This document shows, piece by piece, positions 42,941 through 51,326 of a DNA stretch of 64,000 nt (positions are counted from its first letter, which is position 1; every line of letters starts with the position of its first letter). The stretch comes from Microbacterium arborescens (GTDB lineage Bacteria; Actinomycetota; Actinomycetes; Actinomycetales; Microbacteriaceae). Position numbers and translations under genes: made by a program. Location: the NCBI GenBank assembly GCA_003339645.1, contig QNUV01000041.1:620001-684000 (forward strand), given 5' to 3'. The notes below the pieces were generated by a model. The model saw only the letters and a list, made by a program, of their open reading frames with translations. It was not told the origin of the DNA and ran no database searches.

Positions 42941-43684
42941 ATGACCACCGATGACCTTGCCGCGCAGGCGCCGAAGCCTGCGCGTTCACGATCACGTCGC
43001 CTCGGCCTGCTGCTTCGCGACATCCTCGTGATCGTCGCCATCGCACTCGCGGTGTCGTTCCTGGTCAAGACGTTCCTCGTCCGTTCGTTCTACATCCCAT
43101 CCGGGTCGATGGAGCGGACGCTGCTGAAGGACGACCGGATCCTGGTGGACCAGCTCACGCCGCGATTCGGCGGGTATGCCCGCGGCGACGTCGTCGTCTT
43201 CCGCGACCCCGGTGGATGGCTCCCGGCCACGGTCGAGCCCGCCCGCCCGCCGCTCGTGGAGGGCATGGACTGGGTGCTCTCCGTCGTCGGGTTGTCGGCT
43301 CCCGACAGCAAGGATCACCTGATCAAGCGGATCATCGGGATGCCGGGCGACCATGTCGTCTGCTGCAATGCCGTCGGCCAGATCACGGTGAACGACGTTC
43401 CCATCGACGAGTCCTCGTACGTCTCGCTCGCGGACGGGCAATCGGCTCCGCAGGAGGTGCCGTTCGACGTGACGGTGCCCGAGAACTCGCTGTGGGTGCT
43501 CGGCGACAACCGCGATCATTCGCGGGACTCGCGCTACAACCGCGACCAGCCTTCGCAGGGGTTCGTCCCGCTCGACAACGTCGTGGGGCGCGCCTTCCTC
43601 ATCACCTGGCCGCTCGACCGTTTCGGCCTCATCGACTTCCACCACGACGTCTTCGCGGGTGTGCCCGCGCCCGAAGGACGATGA
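42941..43684 (+). CDS. lepB: Signal peptidase I
   Basis: A 247-residue membrane serine protease that removes Sec signal peptides. A single N-terminal transmembrane segment spans about 25-45. Catalytic S56 is in IPSGSMERT and catalytic lysine K129 in LIKRIIGMPGD; GDNRDHSRDSR is the conserved late motif. ATG at 42941 is preceded by GAGG (42931-42934). It overlaps rnhB by four bases (ATGA). Confidence 0.94.
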   Translation: MTTDDLAAQAPKPARSRSRRLGLLLRDILVIVAIALAVSFLVKTFLVRSFYIPSGSMERTLLKDDRILVDQLTPRFGGYARGDVVVFRDPGGWLPATVEPARPPLVEGMDWVLSVVGLSAPDSKDHLIKRIIGMPGDHVVCCNAVGQITVNDVPIDESSYVSLADGQSAPQEVPFDVTVPENSLWVLGDNRDHSRDSRYNRDQPSQGFVPLDNVVGRAFLITWPLDRFGLIDFHHDVFAGVPAPEGR

Positions 43685-44340
43685 CCGTCGTCGCGCCCCG
43701 GCTGACCGTCGAACGGCGGCTGCTGCGCGAACACGAGTTCGTCATCGCTCTCGATGAGGTCGGGCGCGGTGCGTTGGCGGGCCCGGTCTCGGTCGGTGCC
43801 GCCGTGCTCGACGCGCGCTGCGCGCGCCGCCGGATCCCCGAGGGGCTTCGCGACTCGAAACTCGTGACCGAGCTGCGCCGGCCCGAGCTGGCGCTGCGAG
43901 CAGCCGACTGGGTCATGGCGTCGGCGGTGGGGTCGGCCACGCCGGGAGAGATCGACGAGATGGGGATCGTGCGGGCGCTCGGACTCGCTGCAGTCCGAGC
44001 GATCCAGGGTCTCGGTGCTGTCGACCCCTTCGCCCCGGAGACCGTCGTCATCCTGGACGGCAACCACGACTACGTGAGCCCGATGGCCGGACCGGGCCTG
44101 ACCGTGAAGACGATCATCAAGGCCGACCGTGACTGCGCCAGTGCGGCGGCGGCATCGGTCATCGCGAAGGTGGACCGCGACACCCATATGACCGACCTGC
44201 ACGATGAGACGCCGATGTACGAGTGGGCGCGGAACAAGGGTTACGCCAGCGCGCTCCATCGCGCGGCGATCCGTGAGCACGGGTTATCGCGTCATCACCG
44301 GGCGTCGTGGGCGATCGCCGACGCGCCGACGCTCTTCTGA
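43681..44340 (+). CDS. rnhB: Ribonuclease HII
   Basis: A 219-residue enzyme that cleaves RNA in RNA-DNA hybrids and removes misincorporated ribonucleotides. It has IALDEVGRGALAGP with catalytic D25/E26, an Asp in VILDGNHDYV, and KADRDCASAAAASVIAKVDRD with the last acids. The stretch EWARNKGYASALHRAAIREHG is typical. It is coupled to lepB by ATGA. Confidence 0.95.
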   Translation: MTVVAPRLTVERRLLREHEFVIALDEVGRGALAGPVSVGAAVLDARCARRRIPEGLRDSKLVTELRRPELALRAADWVMASAVGSATPGEIDEMGIVRALGLAAVRAIQGLGAVDPFAPETVVILDGNHDYVSPMAGPGLTVKTIIKADRDCASAAAASVIAKVDRDTHMTDLHDETPMYEWARNKGYASALHRAAIREHGLSRHHRASWAIADAPTLF

Positions 44341-44388
44341 CCTCGGTGCCCTGGGTCGCCCGGACGAGAACGTCGTGCTGCCGCCGCC

Positions 44389-44394
44389 TAGGAT
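44389..44394 (+). promoter_or_regulatory. -10 element of the DUF2469 gene
   Basis: TAGGAT lies nine bases before the ATG at 44404, giving an almost leaderless mRNA. Confidence 0.4.
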
Positions 44395-44403
44395 GGAAGC
44401 ACC

Positions 44404-44727
44404 ATGGATGACGAAGTCTTCGAAGACTATGACCGCGAGCTGGAGCTGGCGCTCTACAAGGAGTACCGCGACGTCGTTTCGCAGTTCCAGTATGTGATCG
44501 AGACCGAGCGTCGCTTCTACCTCGCGAACGACGTCAATGTCGTCCGGCGCGACACCGAGCACGACTTCTACTTCGAACTGACGATGAACGACGTGTGGGT
44601 CTGGGACATCTACCGGGCCGATCGTTTCGTGAAGTCCGTGCGGGTGCTGACCTTCAAGGACGTCAACGTCGAGGAGCTTCAGCGTCGCGACTTCGAGCTG
44701 CCCGACGAGCTCTCGCTCGACAGCTGA
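44404..44727 (+). CDS. DUF2469 family protein
   Basis: A 107-residue acidic protein highly conserved in Actinobacteria: it opens MDDEVFEDYDRELELALYKE and continues FQYVIETERRFYLANDV near 30-46 and VWDIYRADRFVKSVRVLTFKDVNVEEL near 73-99. The family has no assigned function, but it nearly always sits between rnhB and yraN, as here. No membrane segment or signal peptide. Confidence 0.9.
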   Translation: MDDEVFEDYDRELELALYKEYRDVVSQFQYVIETERRFYLANDVNVVRRDTEHDFYFELTMNDVWVWDIYRADRFVKSVRVLTFKDVNVEELQRRDFELPDELSLDS

Positions 44728-44817
44728 CCTTCCTCCCCAGGACCGTCTCCGAGCCCGTTCTGCACGGTCGCGGGGCTATGGCCCCCAGGCTCTCCGCCGC
44801 CCCGCGAGAGTTCTCGT

Positions 44818-45180
44818 ATGGCAGCGAAAGACGACCGGGGCCGCGCCGGTGAAGAGCGGGCTGCGCGGCACCTGACCCGCCTCGGCTACGAGATACTCGA
44901 CCGCAACTGGCGCGATCGGCAGGGTGAGATCGACATCGTCGCGGTGTCGCGCGACGAGCTCGTCATCGTCGAGGTCAAGACCCGGCGGACCGCGGCGTAC
45001 GGGCACCCGTTCGAGGCGGTCGATGATCGCAAGAAGGACCGGTTGTGGCGCCTCGCGTGCGCGTGGATCGCCGCGCATCCGGGGGAGGTGCGCGGGCGCC
45101 GGATACGCCTCGACGTCATCGGCATCACCGGCGACGACGTCGAGGCTGCGGTGCTCGAGCACGTCGAGGATCTGCGGTGA
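44818..45180 (+). CDS. YraN/UPF0102 nuclease-like protein
   Basis: A 120-residue protein of the restriction-endonuclease-like fold. The family pattern is visible: GRAGEERAARHLTRLGYEIL, RNWRDRQGEIDIVAVSRDELVIVEVKTRR, where the D and ExK residues form the PD-(D/E)xK-like site. The role is unproven; location before comM and dprA suggests DNA processing. It overlaps the next gene by four bases (GTGA). Confidence 0.9.
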   Translation: MAAKDDRGRAGEERAARHLTRLGYEILDRNWRDRQGEIDIVAVSRDELVIVEVKTRRTAAYGHPFEAVDDRKKDRLWRLACAWIAAHPGEVRGRRIRLDVIGITGDDVEAAVLEHVEDLR

Positions 45181-46721
45181 GCCTCGGCCGCACGTGGGCG
45201 GTCTCGCTCACGGGTCTGGTGGGCGACCTCGTCGAGGTCGAGGCCGACCTGTCGAATCAGACGCCCGCGTTCCGCATCGTCGGTCTCGCCGACCGGGCCC
45301 TCGCCGAGGCGCAGCAGCGCGTGCACAACGCCTGCCAGAACAGCGGGCTGCCGCTGTCGCGGCGTCGCGTGACGGTCAACCTCTCGCCGGCGAGCCTGCC
45401 GAAGCAGGGGGCGGGTTTCGACGTCGCCATCGCGGCGGCTGCGCTGGCGACAGAGCTGCCGATGGACCCGGCGTCGCTCGCCGACACCGTCCACATCGGC
45501 GAGCTGGGCCTCGACGGGCGCCTCCGCCCGGTTCCGGGCGTGCTGCCCGCTGTCATCGCCGCGGCACGGGCGGGACGACGGACGGTGATCGTTCCCGAGG
45601 CCTGCCGAGCCGAAGCCGCGCTCGTCGACGGGATTCGCGTCGTCGGATGCCGCACCCTTGCGGGCGTCGCGCGCTGGCACGGGCTCGAGATCGATGGCGA
45701 CGACGAGGCGGTTCCCGAGGTGCCGGTACCGGCCGCGGACGCAGCGAGCGGGGATGGGTTGCCTGTCGACGATCTCTCGGACATCCGGGGGCAGGAGGAG
45801 GCGATCGACGCGCTCGTCGTGGCGGCAGCCGGCGGCCACCATCTGCTCATGAGCGGTCCGCCCGGTGCCGGGAAGACCATGCTCGCACGCCGCCTGCCCG
45901 GGCTCCTGCCCGCGCTCGATGACGAGACCGCCCTGCAGGTGGCATCGATACGCTCGCTGTCGGGCACGGTCGTCGACAGCCTGAGCAGAGTGCCTCCGTT
46001 CGAGGCGCCGCATCACAGCGTGAGCGTCGCGGCGCTCGTTGGCGGTGGCAGCAGGTCGCTGCGGCCGGGAGCGATCGCTCGGGCGAGTGGAGGCGTGCTG
46101 TTCCTCGACGAGGCTGGGGAGTACAGTGCCCACGCGCTGGACTCTCTCCGTCAGCCGCTCGAGGCAGGATCGATCGACATCCACCGGGCGGGGTTCCGCG
46201 CGACGCTTCCGGCGAGGTTCCAGCTGGTCCTCGCCACCAACCCCTGCCCGTGCGGACAGTACGGCGTCCGCGGCGGCACGTGCTCGTGCCCCTCGCTCGC
46301 GATTCGCCGCTATCTGGGTCGCCTCTCGGGTCCGTTGCTCGACCGCATCGACATCGAGCTCTCGCTCGCGCGGGTTTCGCTGGCCGACCTGACGGCGCGC
46401 GCTCCTGCGCACATGACCACGGCCGAAGCGCGGGAGCAGGTCGCGGCCGCGCGAGCGCGGGCTGCAGCGCGGCTGGCGGCGACGCCCTGGCGAACGAACG
46501 CCGCTGTCTCCGGAGCCTGGCTGCGCGATGGACCGCTTGCACCCGAGCCGCGCGTCCGCGCTCCCCTCGATGCGGCGCTCCAGCGCGGCGCACTCACCCT
46601 GCGCGGCTACGACCGGGTGCTGCGGGTGGCGTGGTCGGTCGCCGACCTCGCCGGCCGCGAGCGCCTGACCGCGGGTGACGTCGGGCGCGCGCTGTTCCTC
46701 AAGAAGGGGCTGCAGCAGTGA
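45177..46721 (+). CDS. comM: YifB/ComM-family Mg-chelatase-like AAA+ ATPase
   Basis: A 514-residue protein. The N-terminal ChlI-like Lon-type domain covers about 1-170 (IVGLADRALAEAQQRV). The AAA+ core has Walker A GPPGAGKT at 227-234, Walker B VLFLDEAGEY and the ATNPCPCG stretch, with a CSCPS cysteine cluster just after. ComM acts as a branch-migration helicase in natural transformation in Vibrio; its role outside competent species is uncertain. Start GTG overlaps the yraN stop. Confidence 0.9.
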   Translation: MSLGRTWAVSLTGLVGDLVEVEADLSNQTPAFRIVGLADRALAEAQQRVHNACQNSGLPLSRRRVTVNLSPASLPKQGAGFDVAIAAAALATELPMDPASLADTVHIGELGLDGRLRPVPGVLPAVIAAARAGRRTVIVPEACRAEAALVDGIRVVGCRTLAGVARWHGLEIDGDDEAVPEVPVPAADAASGDGLPVDDLSDIRGQEEAIDALVVAAAGGHHLLMSGPPGAGKTMLARRLPGLLPALDDETALQVASIRSLSGTVVDSLSRVPPFEAPHHSVSVAALVGGGSRSLRPGAIARASGGVLFLDEAGEYSAHALDSLRQPLEAGSIDIHRAGFRATLPARFQLVLATNPCPCGQYGVRGGTCSCPSLAIRRYLGRLSGPLLDRIDIELSLARVSLADLTARAPAHMTTAEAREQVAAARARAAARLAATPWRTNAAVSGAWLRDGPLAPEPRVRAPLDAALQRGALTLRGYDRVLRVAWSVADLAGRERLTAGDVGRALFLKKGLQQ

Positions 46722-47917
46722 GCGGCGACGACGCGCGCGCCGCGCTGGCGGGGCTCGTGCCTGCCGACGACCTCGAGGACCCCGAGAGCCGTGAGGAGCG
46801 CTGGGCCCGGGCCCGGTGGTCGGTGCTCGCGGAACCCGGTGACGGCGTCGCCGGACTCTCGATCCAACGGCTGGGAGCTGCTCGTGCGCTCGACTGCGCC
46901 CTGCGCGATGACGCGCCTCCGCCGGAACTCGACCTGAGCGTGGGGGACTGGCGCCGCGCGTGTGCCCGCTGGCGGCCGCGCCAGGATGACCATCACTATC
47001 CGATCGAGCGGGCCCGGCGGGTGGGCGTCAGGCTTGTCGTCCCGGAGGATGCGGCGTGGCCGGCGCACGTCGACGAGCTCGGCATCCATGCTCCTGTCGC
47101 CCTGTGGGCACGCGGGCACACGGACGAGCTCGCGACGGCGGCGAAGGCGACGACGAGCTCGACGGCTGTCGCGCTCGTGGGCGCCCGTGCTGCGACGCCA
47201 TACGGGGTGCAGGTCGCGGGGGAGATCGCGGGAGACCTCGCCGTCGGCGGTGCGACGATCGTCTCGGGTGCCGCCATCGGCATCGACGCAGCGGCGCACC
47301 GGGCGTGCCTCGCGGTCGACGGCGTCACGATCGCCGTGCTGGCCGGCGGCGTCGACAAGGCGTACCCGTCGGGGCACGCCGGTCTGCTGACGGACGTGTC
47401 GCGCCGTGGAGTGGTCGTGAGCGAGGTGCCATGCGGCACGGCGCCGACGAAGTGGCGTTTCTTGCAGCGCAATCGGCTCATCGCCGCGCTCTCCGATGCC
47501 ACCGTGGTGGTCGAGGCGGGGTGGCGGTCGGGTTCGTTGAACACCGCGGGCCACGCAGCGGCGCTCGGGCGGGCCCTCGGGGCAGTGCCGGGGCCGGTGA
47601 CCTCGGCGGCTTCGGCAGGATGCCACCGGATCCTCCGCGAATACGACGGCCGGTGCATCACGAGCGCGGAAGACGTGCGGGAGATGCTCGGATGGTCGAA
47701 TCAGGCCGGCCCTGCCGTGGCTGTCGAGGGCGACGGCCGTACAGACGATGCCACGAGGGTGCTCGACGCGTTGAGCACACGAACGCCCCGCAACGTCGCG
47801 GAGATCGCTCGGCGCTCCGGCGTGGCCGGCGAGGAGGTCACCGCCTGGTTGGGGTTCCTGGAGCTCGATGGTCGAGTCGTGTCCGACGAGCGTGGGTGGC
47901 GTCGAACGGCGAGCTGA
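46718..47917 (+). CDS. dprA: DNA-processing protein DprA
   Basis: A 399-residue DprA/Smf protein that loads RecA on single-stranded DNA during transformation. The Rossmann core spans about 140-340 with VALVGARAATPYG, IVSGAAIGIDAAAHRACL, LAGGVDKAYPSGH and FLQRNRLIAALSDATVVVEA. A C-terminal winged-helix (about 345-395, TPRNVAEIARRSGVAGEEV) is present. The N-terminal about 130 residues are less conserved. Start GTG overlaps the comM stop (GTGA). No other competence genes are nearby. Confidence 0.93.
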   Translation: MSGDDARAALAGLVPADDLEDPESREERWARARWSVLAEPGDGVAGLSIQRLGAARALDCALRDDAPPPELDLSVGDWRRACARWRPRQDDHHYPIERARRVGVRLVVPEDAAWPAHVDELGIHAPVALWARGHTDELATAAKATTSSTAVALVGARAATPYGVQVAGEIAGDLAVGGATIVSGAAIGIDAAAHRACLAVDGVTIAVLAGGVDKAYPSGHAGLLTDVSRRGVVVSEVPCGTAPTKWRFLQRNRLIAALSDATVVVEAGWRSGSLNTAGHAAALGRALGAVPGPVTSAASAGCHRILREYDGRCITSAEDVREMLGWSNQAGPAVAVEGDGRTDDATRVLDALSTRTPRNVAEIARRSGVAGEEVTAWLGFLELDGRVVSDERGWRRTAS

Positions 47918-47963
47918 AGGTCGGCGGCCCGCGAGCCTGGCCCGGCGGCACCGGCGTATCGGT

Positions 47964-47969
47964 CATGCT
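47964..47969 (+). promoter_or_regulatory. Possible -10 of xerC
   Basis: CATGCT lies six bases before the xerC ATG, the leaderless spacing, though it departs from TANNNT at the first base. Confidence 0.3.
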
Positions 47970-47975
47970 GGCTGC

Positions 47976-48887
47976 ATGCTCATCTCGGAGGCGGCGGAGG
48001 CGTATGCGGAGCATCTGCTGCGCGTCCGCAGGCTGTCGGAGAACACCGTCCGGGCCTACCGCAACGATCTCGTCGATCTGGCTGCGGCGTCGGGGGACAT
48101 CGAGCTCGAAGAGGTGGACATCGAGGTGCTGCGTGACTGGGTCTGGCGCGCGAGTGAACGGGGCGACGCGCGCTCGACACTGGCTCGCCGAACCGCGACC
48201 GCGCGCGGCTTCTTCGCGTGGGCGACCGAGCGCGGCGCGATCGCCAGCGATCCCGCGCTGCGCCTCGCGTCGCCGAAGCGCGCGCGAACCCTGCCCAAGG
48301 TCGCGACCGCCCAGACGATGGCGGCGGTCCTGGACGATCTGCGGGTGCGGGCCGCCGACGGAGACCCGGTCCTCCTCCGCGACCACGCGATCCTCGAGCT
48401 GCTGTACGCGACGGGCATCCGCGTGTCCGAGCTGTGCGGGCTCGACCTGGACGACGTCGACAGCGCACGGCGCACGGCGCGCGTCACCGGCAAGGGCGAT
48501 AAAGACCGGGTCGTTCCGGTGGGCGGTCCGGCGTTCGACGCCGTGCAGGCGTACATGGTGCGCGGGCGCCCGGTGCTCGCGGCGCGCGCCGCGAGCACCA
48601 CGGGGGCGGCCCGCGCGGTGTTCCTCGGCTCACGCGGAGGCCGGCTGACCCCGCGCGGCGTGTACGCGACGGTCTCGGAGAAGCTCGGCCCCGCACTCGG
48701 GGTGGATGCGGTCGGGCCGCACACCCTGCGACATTCCGCCGCGACGCATCTGCTGGATGGCGGCGCCGACCTGCGCGCCGTTCAGGAGATCCTCGGGCAC
48801 GCAAGCCTCGGCACGACGCAGATCTACACGCACGTGTCGGGGGAGCGGCTCGCCGCCGCCTATCGCCAAGCTCATCCTCGGGCCTGA
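47976..48887 (+). CDS. xerC: Tyrosine recombinase XerC
   Basis: A 303-residue site-specific recombinase that resolves chromosome dimers at dif. The core-binding domain is at about 1-95. The catalytic domain has R149 in TGIRVSEL, H249 and R252 in HTLRHSAATHLL, H275 in LGHASLGTTQIY and the nucleophile Y284. Placement after dprA is the usual actinobacterial site for xerC, so it is a chromosomal Xer enzyme rather than a phage integrase. It seems to have its own promoter. Confidence 0.93.
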   Translation: MLISEAAEAYAEHLLRVRRLSENTVRAYRNDLVDLAAASGDIELEEVDIEVLRDWVWRASERGDARSTLARRTATARGFFAWATERGAIASDPALRLASPKRARTLPKVATAQTMAAVLDDLRVRAADGDPVLLRDHAILELLYATGIRVSELCGLDLDDVDSARRTARVTGKGDKDRVVPVGGPAFDAVQAYMVRGRPVLAARAASTTGAARAVFLGSRGGRLTPRGVYATVSEKLGPALGVDAVGPHTLRHSAATHLLDGGADLRAVQEILGHASLGTTQIYTHVSGERLAAAYRQAHPRA

Positions 48888-48967
48888 CGGTGCGCCGTGC
48901 CGGAGCGTCGTAGCGTGGAGCCACCGGGCTCACCGTGAGGGACCGGGAACACCGTGAGGAGACGCGT

Positions 48968-49540
48968 ATGAGAACGCCCGCCGTCGTCGTGGGGGCGATC
49001 GCACTCGTCGCGATGCTGGCATCGTGCACACCGGCATCCTCGGACCAGCCCGACCGTATCGTCCGCCCCACCGCGCCCCGGACGGCACCCGCCCCCTCTC
49101 CCGTGTCACCGACGACCTCGGACGTGTCGCCGGGCGCCACGGCTCCCGCTGCGCCCGAGGCAGGTGAAGTCTCGTGTGTCGACGGCGTGCTCGCGATCCG
49201 CGGAAACGACCTCGACGTCTCTTTCACCGGCGAATGCGATCTGGTCCGGATCGAAGGCGCCGCGCTCGACGTCGACCTGGAACGAGCGCGTATCGGCCGT
49301 GTGGTCGCGAGCGGCGATCGCCTCGAGATCGTCCTCGGCTCCGTCGACTCGCTCGAGGTCACGGGGCAGTCCGCTGACGTCGATGCCGTCGTCGTCGGCG
49401 CTCTCGCCGTCGCGGGCGACCGGAACACCGTCGAGGCCGATGAGGTCGGCGCCGTGTCGGTGTCGGGCAACGACAACCGGGTCGAAGCCGACCGTCTCGG
49501 GGCGGTCACGCAGAGCGGCGACCGCAACGCGGTCGGCTGA
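48968..49540 (+). CDS. DUF3060-type lipoprotein
   Basis: A 190-residue exported protein. The signal peptide ends in a lipobox-like LASC (C20). A Pro/Thr/Ser-rich linker runs to about 65. The remaining 125 residues have repeated short strands with Asn/Gly/Asp turns (GNDLDVSFTG, GDRNTVEAD, GNDNRVEAD, GDRNAVG), the DUF3060 pattern that probably forms a beta-solenoid. Function unknown. A GAGGAGA element precedes the ATG. Confidence 0.82.
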   Translation: MRTPAVVVGAIALVAMLASCTPASSDQPDRIVRPTAPRTAPAPSPVSPTTSDVSPGATAPAAPEAGEVSCVDGVLAIRGNDLDVSFTGECDLVRIEGAALDVDLERARIGRVVASGDRLEIVLGSVDSLEVTGQSADVDAVVVGALAVAGDRNTVEADEVGAVSVSGNDNRVEADRLGAVTQSGDRNAVG

Positions 49541-49543
49541 CGC

Positions 49544-50062
49544 TCAGCAGCACGGCAAGAGGACCGGCCGGGCCAGGCCGGCGACCATGATGAGCGGGTT
49601 GATGTACTCCCCGTGGCGGCGGATGCCGAAATGGATGCCGCGGTCGCCGACATGACCACCGGTGGCCGCGGTGCCCACCGGCTCTCCGCGGGCCACCGCG
49701 GTTCCCGGCGCGAGCGTCGTCTCGACCGGCTCGAGGCTGGTCACCAGGCCGTCATCGTGATCGATCGTCACGACGGGCCGGCCCGCCACCGGGCCGGCGA
49801 AGGCGATCGTCCCGCCGGCCGGGGCGAGGACCTCGGCGTCCGGGCCCGACAGGTCGACGCCGCGGTGACCGGGGGCGTAATCGTGCGCGGGGGCTTCGAA
49901 TCCACGGACGACCGTGGGCTGTCGGAGTGGCATCGTCCACCCCGACGGCGGGGCGGGAACGGCATCCGCATGGGCACCCGGGTCGGACCCGGGATCGCCG
50001 AGGAGGAGCAGGCTCACCACGACGAGAGCTGCGGCGGGGCTTCGGACGACACGGCGGATCAT
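49544..50062 (-). CDS. M23-fold (LytM-like) secreted protein lacking catalytic histidines
   Basis: A 172-residue exported protein. A signal peptide covers about 1-33. The M23 domain keeps the three zinc ligands, H66 and D70 (HRGVD) and H144 (GIHFG). The two catalytic histidines of LytM are missing: the first position of H-x-H is G142, and the YxHL histidine is replaced in SLEPV (109-113). It is therefore probably a non-hydrolytic LytM factor, as EnvC and NlpD are. ATG at 50062 gives a good signal peptide; an in-frame GTG at 50113 is possible. A similar gene lies by rpsB in mycobacteria. Confidence 0.82.
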   Translation of the reverse strand: MIRRVVRSPAAALVVVSLLLLGDPGSDPGAHADAVPAPPSGWTMPLRQPTVVRGFEAPAHDYAPGHRGVDLSGPDAEVLAPAGGTIAFAGPVAGRPVVTIDHDDGLVTSLEPVETTLAPGTAVARGEPVGTAATGGHVGDRGIHFGIRRHGEYINPLIMVAGLARPVLLPCC

Positions 50063-50160
50063 GTGCCGAGTCTCGAGCCCGTGCCGAGCGCGGACGGTGC
50101 GGAGAGCCGACACGTGGAGAAGCCGACCGCCGCGCGCCTCGGGGAGGAGCGGCTCACTGC

Positions 50161-50166
50161 TACACT
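50161..50166 (+). promoter_or_regulatory. Candidate -10 of rpsB
   Basis: TACACT predicts a start near 50173 and a leader of about 167 bases before rpsB. Confidence 0.5.
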
Positions 50167-50172
50167 GATCAC

Positions 50173-50339
50173 CGCACCTCGCTCGTCGAGGTGACTACGC
50201 GTGCCCTGAGCGATCGGTTCTCCGATCGTGGCGCATCTTCCCCAGGTCTCCCGCTCCGGCGGCGAGCGGAAGTGCGTCGGGCGCCAGGAGTGCCGGGCCG
50301 TCGGCCCGGCGAATCAACCGAAACAGAAGGAGAACGGCC
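50173..50339 (+). promoter_or_regulatory. Structured rpsB leader
   Basis: Three hairpins follow each other: CACCTCG/CGAGGTG (50175-50193), CGATCGG/CCGATCG (50211-50228) and GCCGGGCC/GGCCCGGC (50292-50310). The last ends about 18 bases before the AGAAGGAG ribosome binding site. S2 autoregulates the rpsB-tsf mRNA in E. coli, so a similar role is plausible; the fold is not a known family to me. Confidence 0.5.
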
Positions 50340-51221
50340 ATGGCCGTCGTCACCATTCGCCAGCTGCTCGACAGCGGCGTCCACTTCGGGCACCAGACCC
50401 GCCGCTGGAACCCGAAAGTCAAGCGCTTCATCCTGACCGAGCGCTCGGGCATCCACATCATCGACCTGCAGCAGTCGCTGTCGTACATCGACCGCGCCTA
50501 CGAGTACGTCAAGGAGACGGTCGCCCACGGCGGCACGATCCTCTTCGTCGGCACCAAGAAGCAGGCGCAGGAAGTCATCGCCGAGCAGGCGACCCGCGTG
50601 GGGCAGCCCTACGTCAACCAGCGCTGGCTCGGTGGTCTGCTGACCAACTTCCAGACTGTCTCGAAGCGCCTCGCCCGCATGAAGGAGCTCGAGGAGCTCG
50701 ACTTCGAGAACCCGGCTGCCAGCGGCTTCACCAAGAAGGAACTGCTGCTCAAGAAGCGCGAGCTCGACAAGCTGCACAAGTCGCTCGGCGGTATCCGCAA
50801 CCTGCAGAAGACTCCGTCGGCCATCTGGGTCGTCGACGCCAAGCGCGAGCACCTCGCCATCGACGAGGCCAAGAAGCTCGGCATCCCCGTGATCGGCATC
50901 CTCGACACGAACGCCGACCCCGACGAGTTCCAGTACCCGATCCCCGGCAACGACGACGCGATCCGCTCGGTGAGCCTGCTCACGCGCATCATCGCCGACG
51001 CCGCGGCCGAGGGCCTCATCCAGCGTCACCAGCCGTCCGACGAGTCGGCCGAGGCCGAGCCCCTCGCCGATTGGGAGCGCGAGCTGCTCGAGAGCGCTCC
51101 GGCTGAGACCGCTGTGGTCGAGGGCGCTGCCGCCGAGGTCGCCGCGACCGAGACGCCCGCCGACGAGGCCGGCGCCGAGGCGCAGGGCGAGACCGTCGCC
51201 GCCGAGGCCACCGAGAAGTAA
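50340..51221 (+). CDS. rpsB: 30S ribosomal protein S2
   Basis: A 293-residue ribosomal protein. [20 protein letters not shown] near 9-28, FVGTKKQAQ and [14 protein letters not shown] are canonical. The last about 55 residues are an Ala/Glu-rich acidic tail beyond the usual core. ATG at 50340 follows AGAAGGAGA by about 7 bases. tsf follows 105 bases later, probably in the same operon. Confidence 0.98.
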   Translation: MAVVTIRQLLDSGVHFGHQTRRWNPKVKRFILTERSGIHIIDLQQSLSYIDRAYEYVKETVAHGGTILFVGTKKQAQEVIAEQATRVGQPYVNQRWLGGLLTNFQTVSKRLARMKELEELDFENPAASGFTKKELLLKKRELDKLHKSLGGIRNLQKTPSAIWVVDAKREHLAIDEAKKLGIPVIGILDTNADPDEFQYPIPGNDDAIRSVSLLTRIIADAAAEGLIQRHQPSDESAEAEPLADWERELLESAPAETAVVEGAAAEVAATETPADEAGAEAQGETVAAEATEK

Positions 51222-51326
51222 TCAGCGCGTCTTCCTGACCCGCTACGATCGGCGCGGCCGCGGCTGAGCCCGGCCGCGCCGATCGGCATCCACGAGATCT
51301 CCCACAGACAGAAGGAGCCGCCACTC

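Noticed and set aside
47976-48887. Phage or integrative-element integrase
   Set aside because: The recombinase sits in the usual chromosomal xerC position after dprA; no attachment repeats, tRNA junction or cargo genes are seen.
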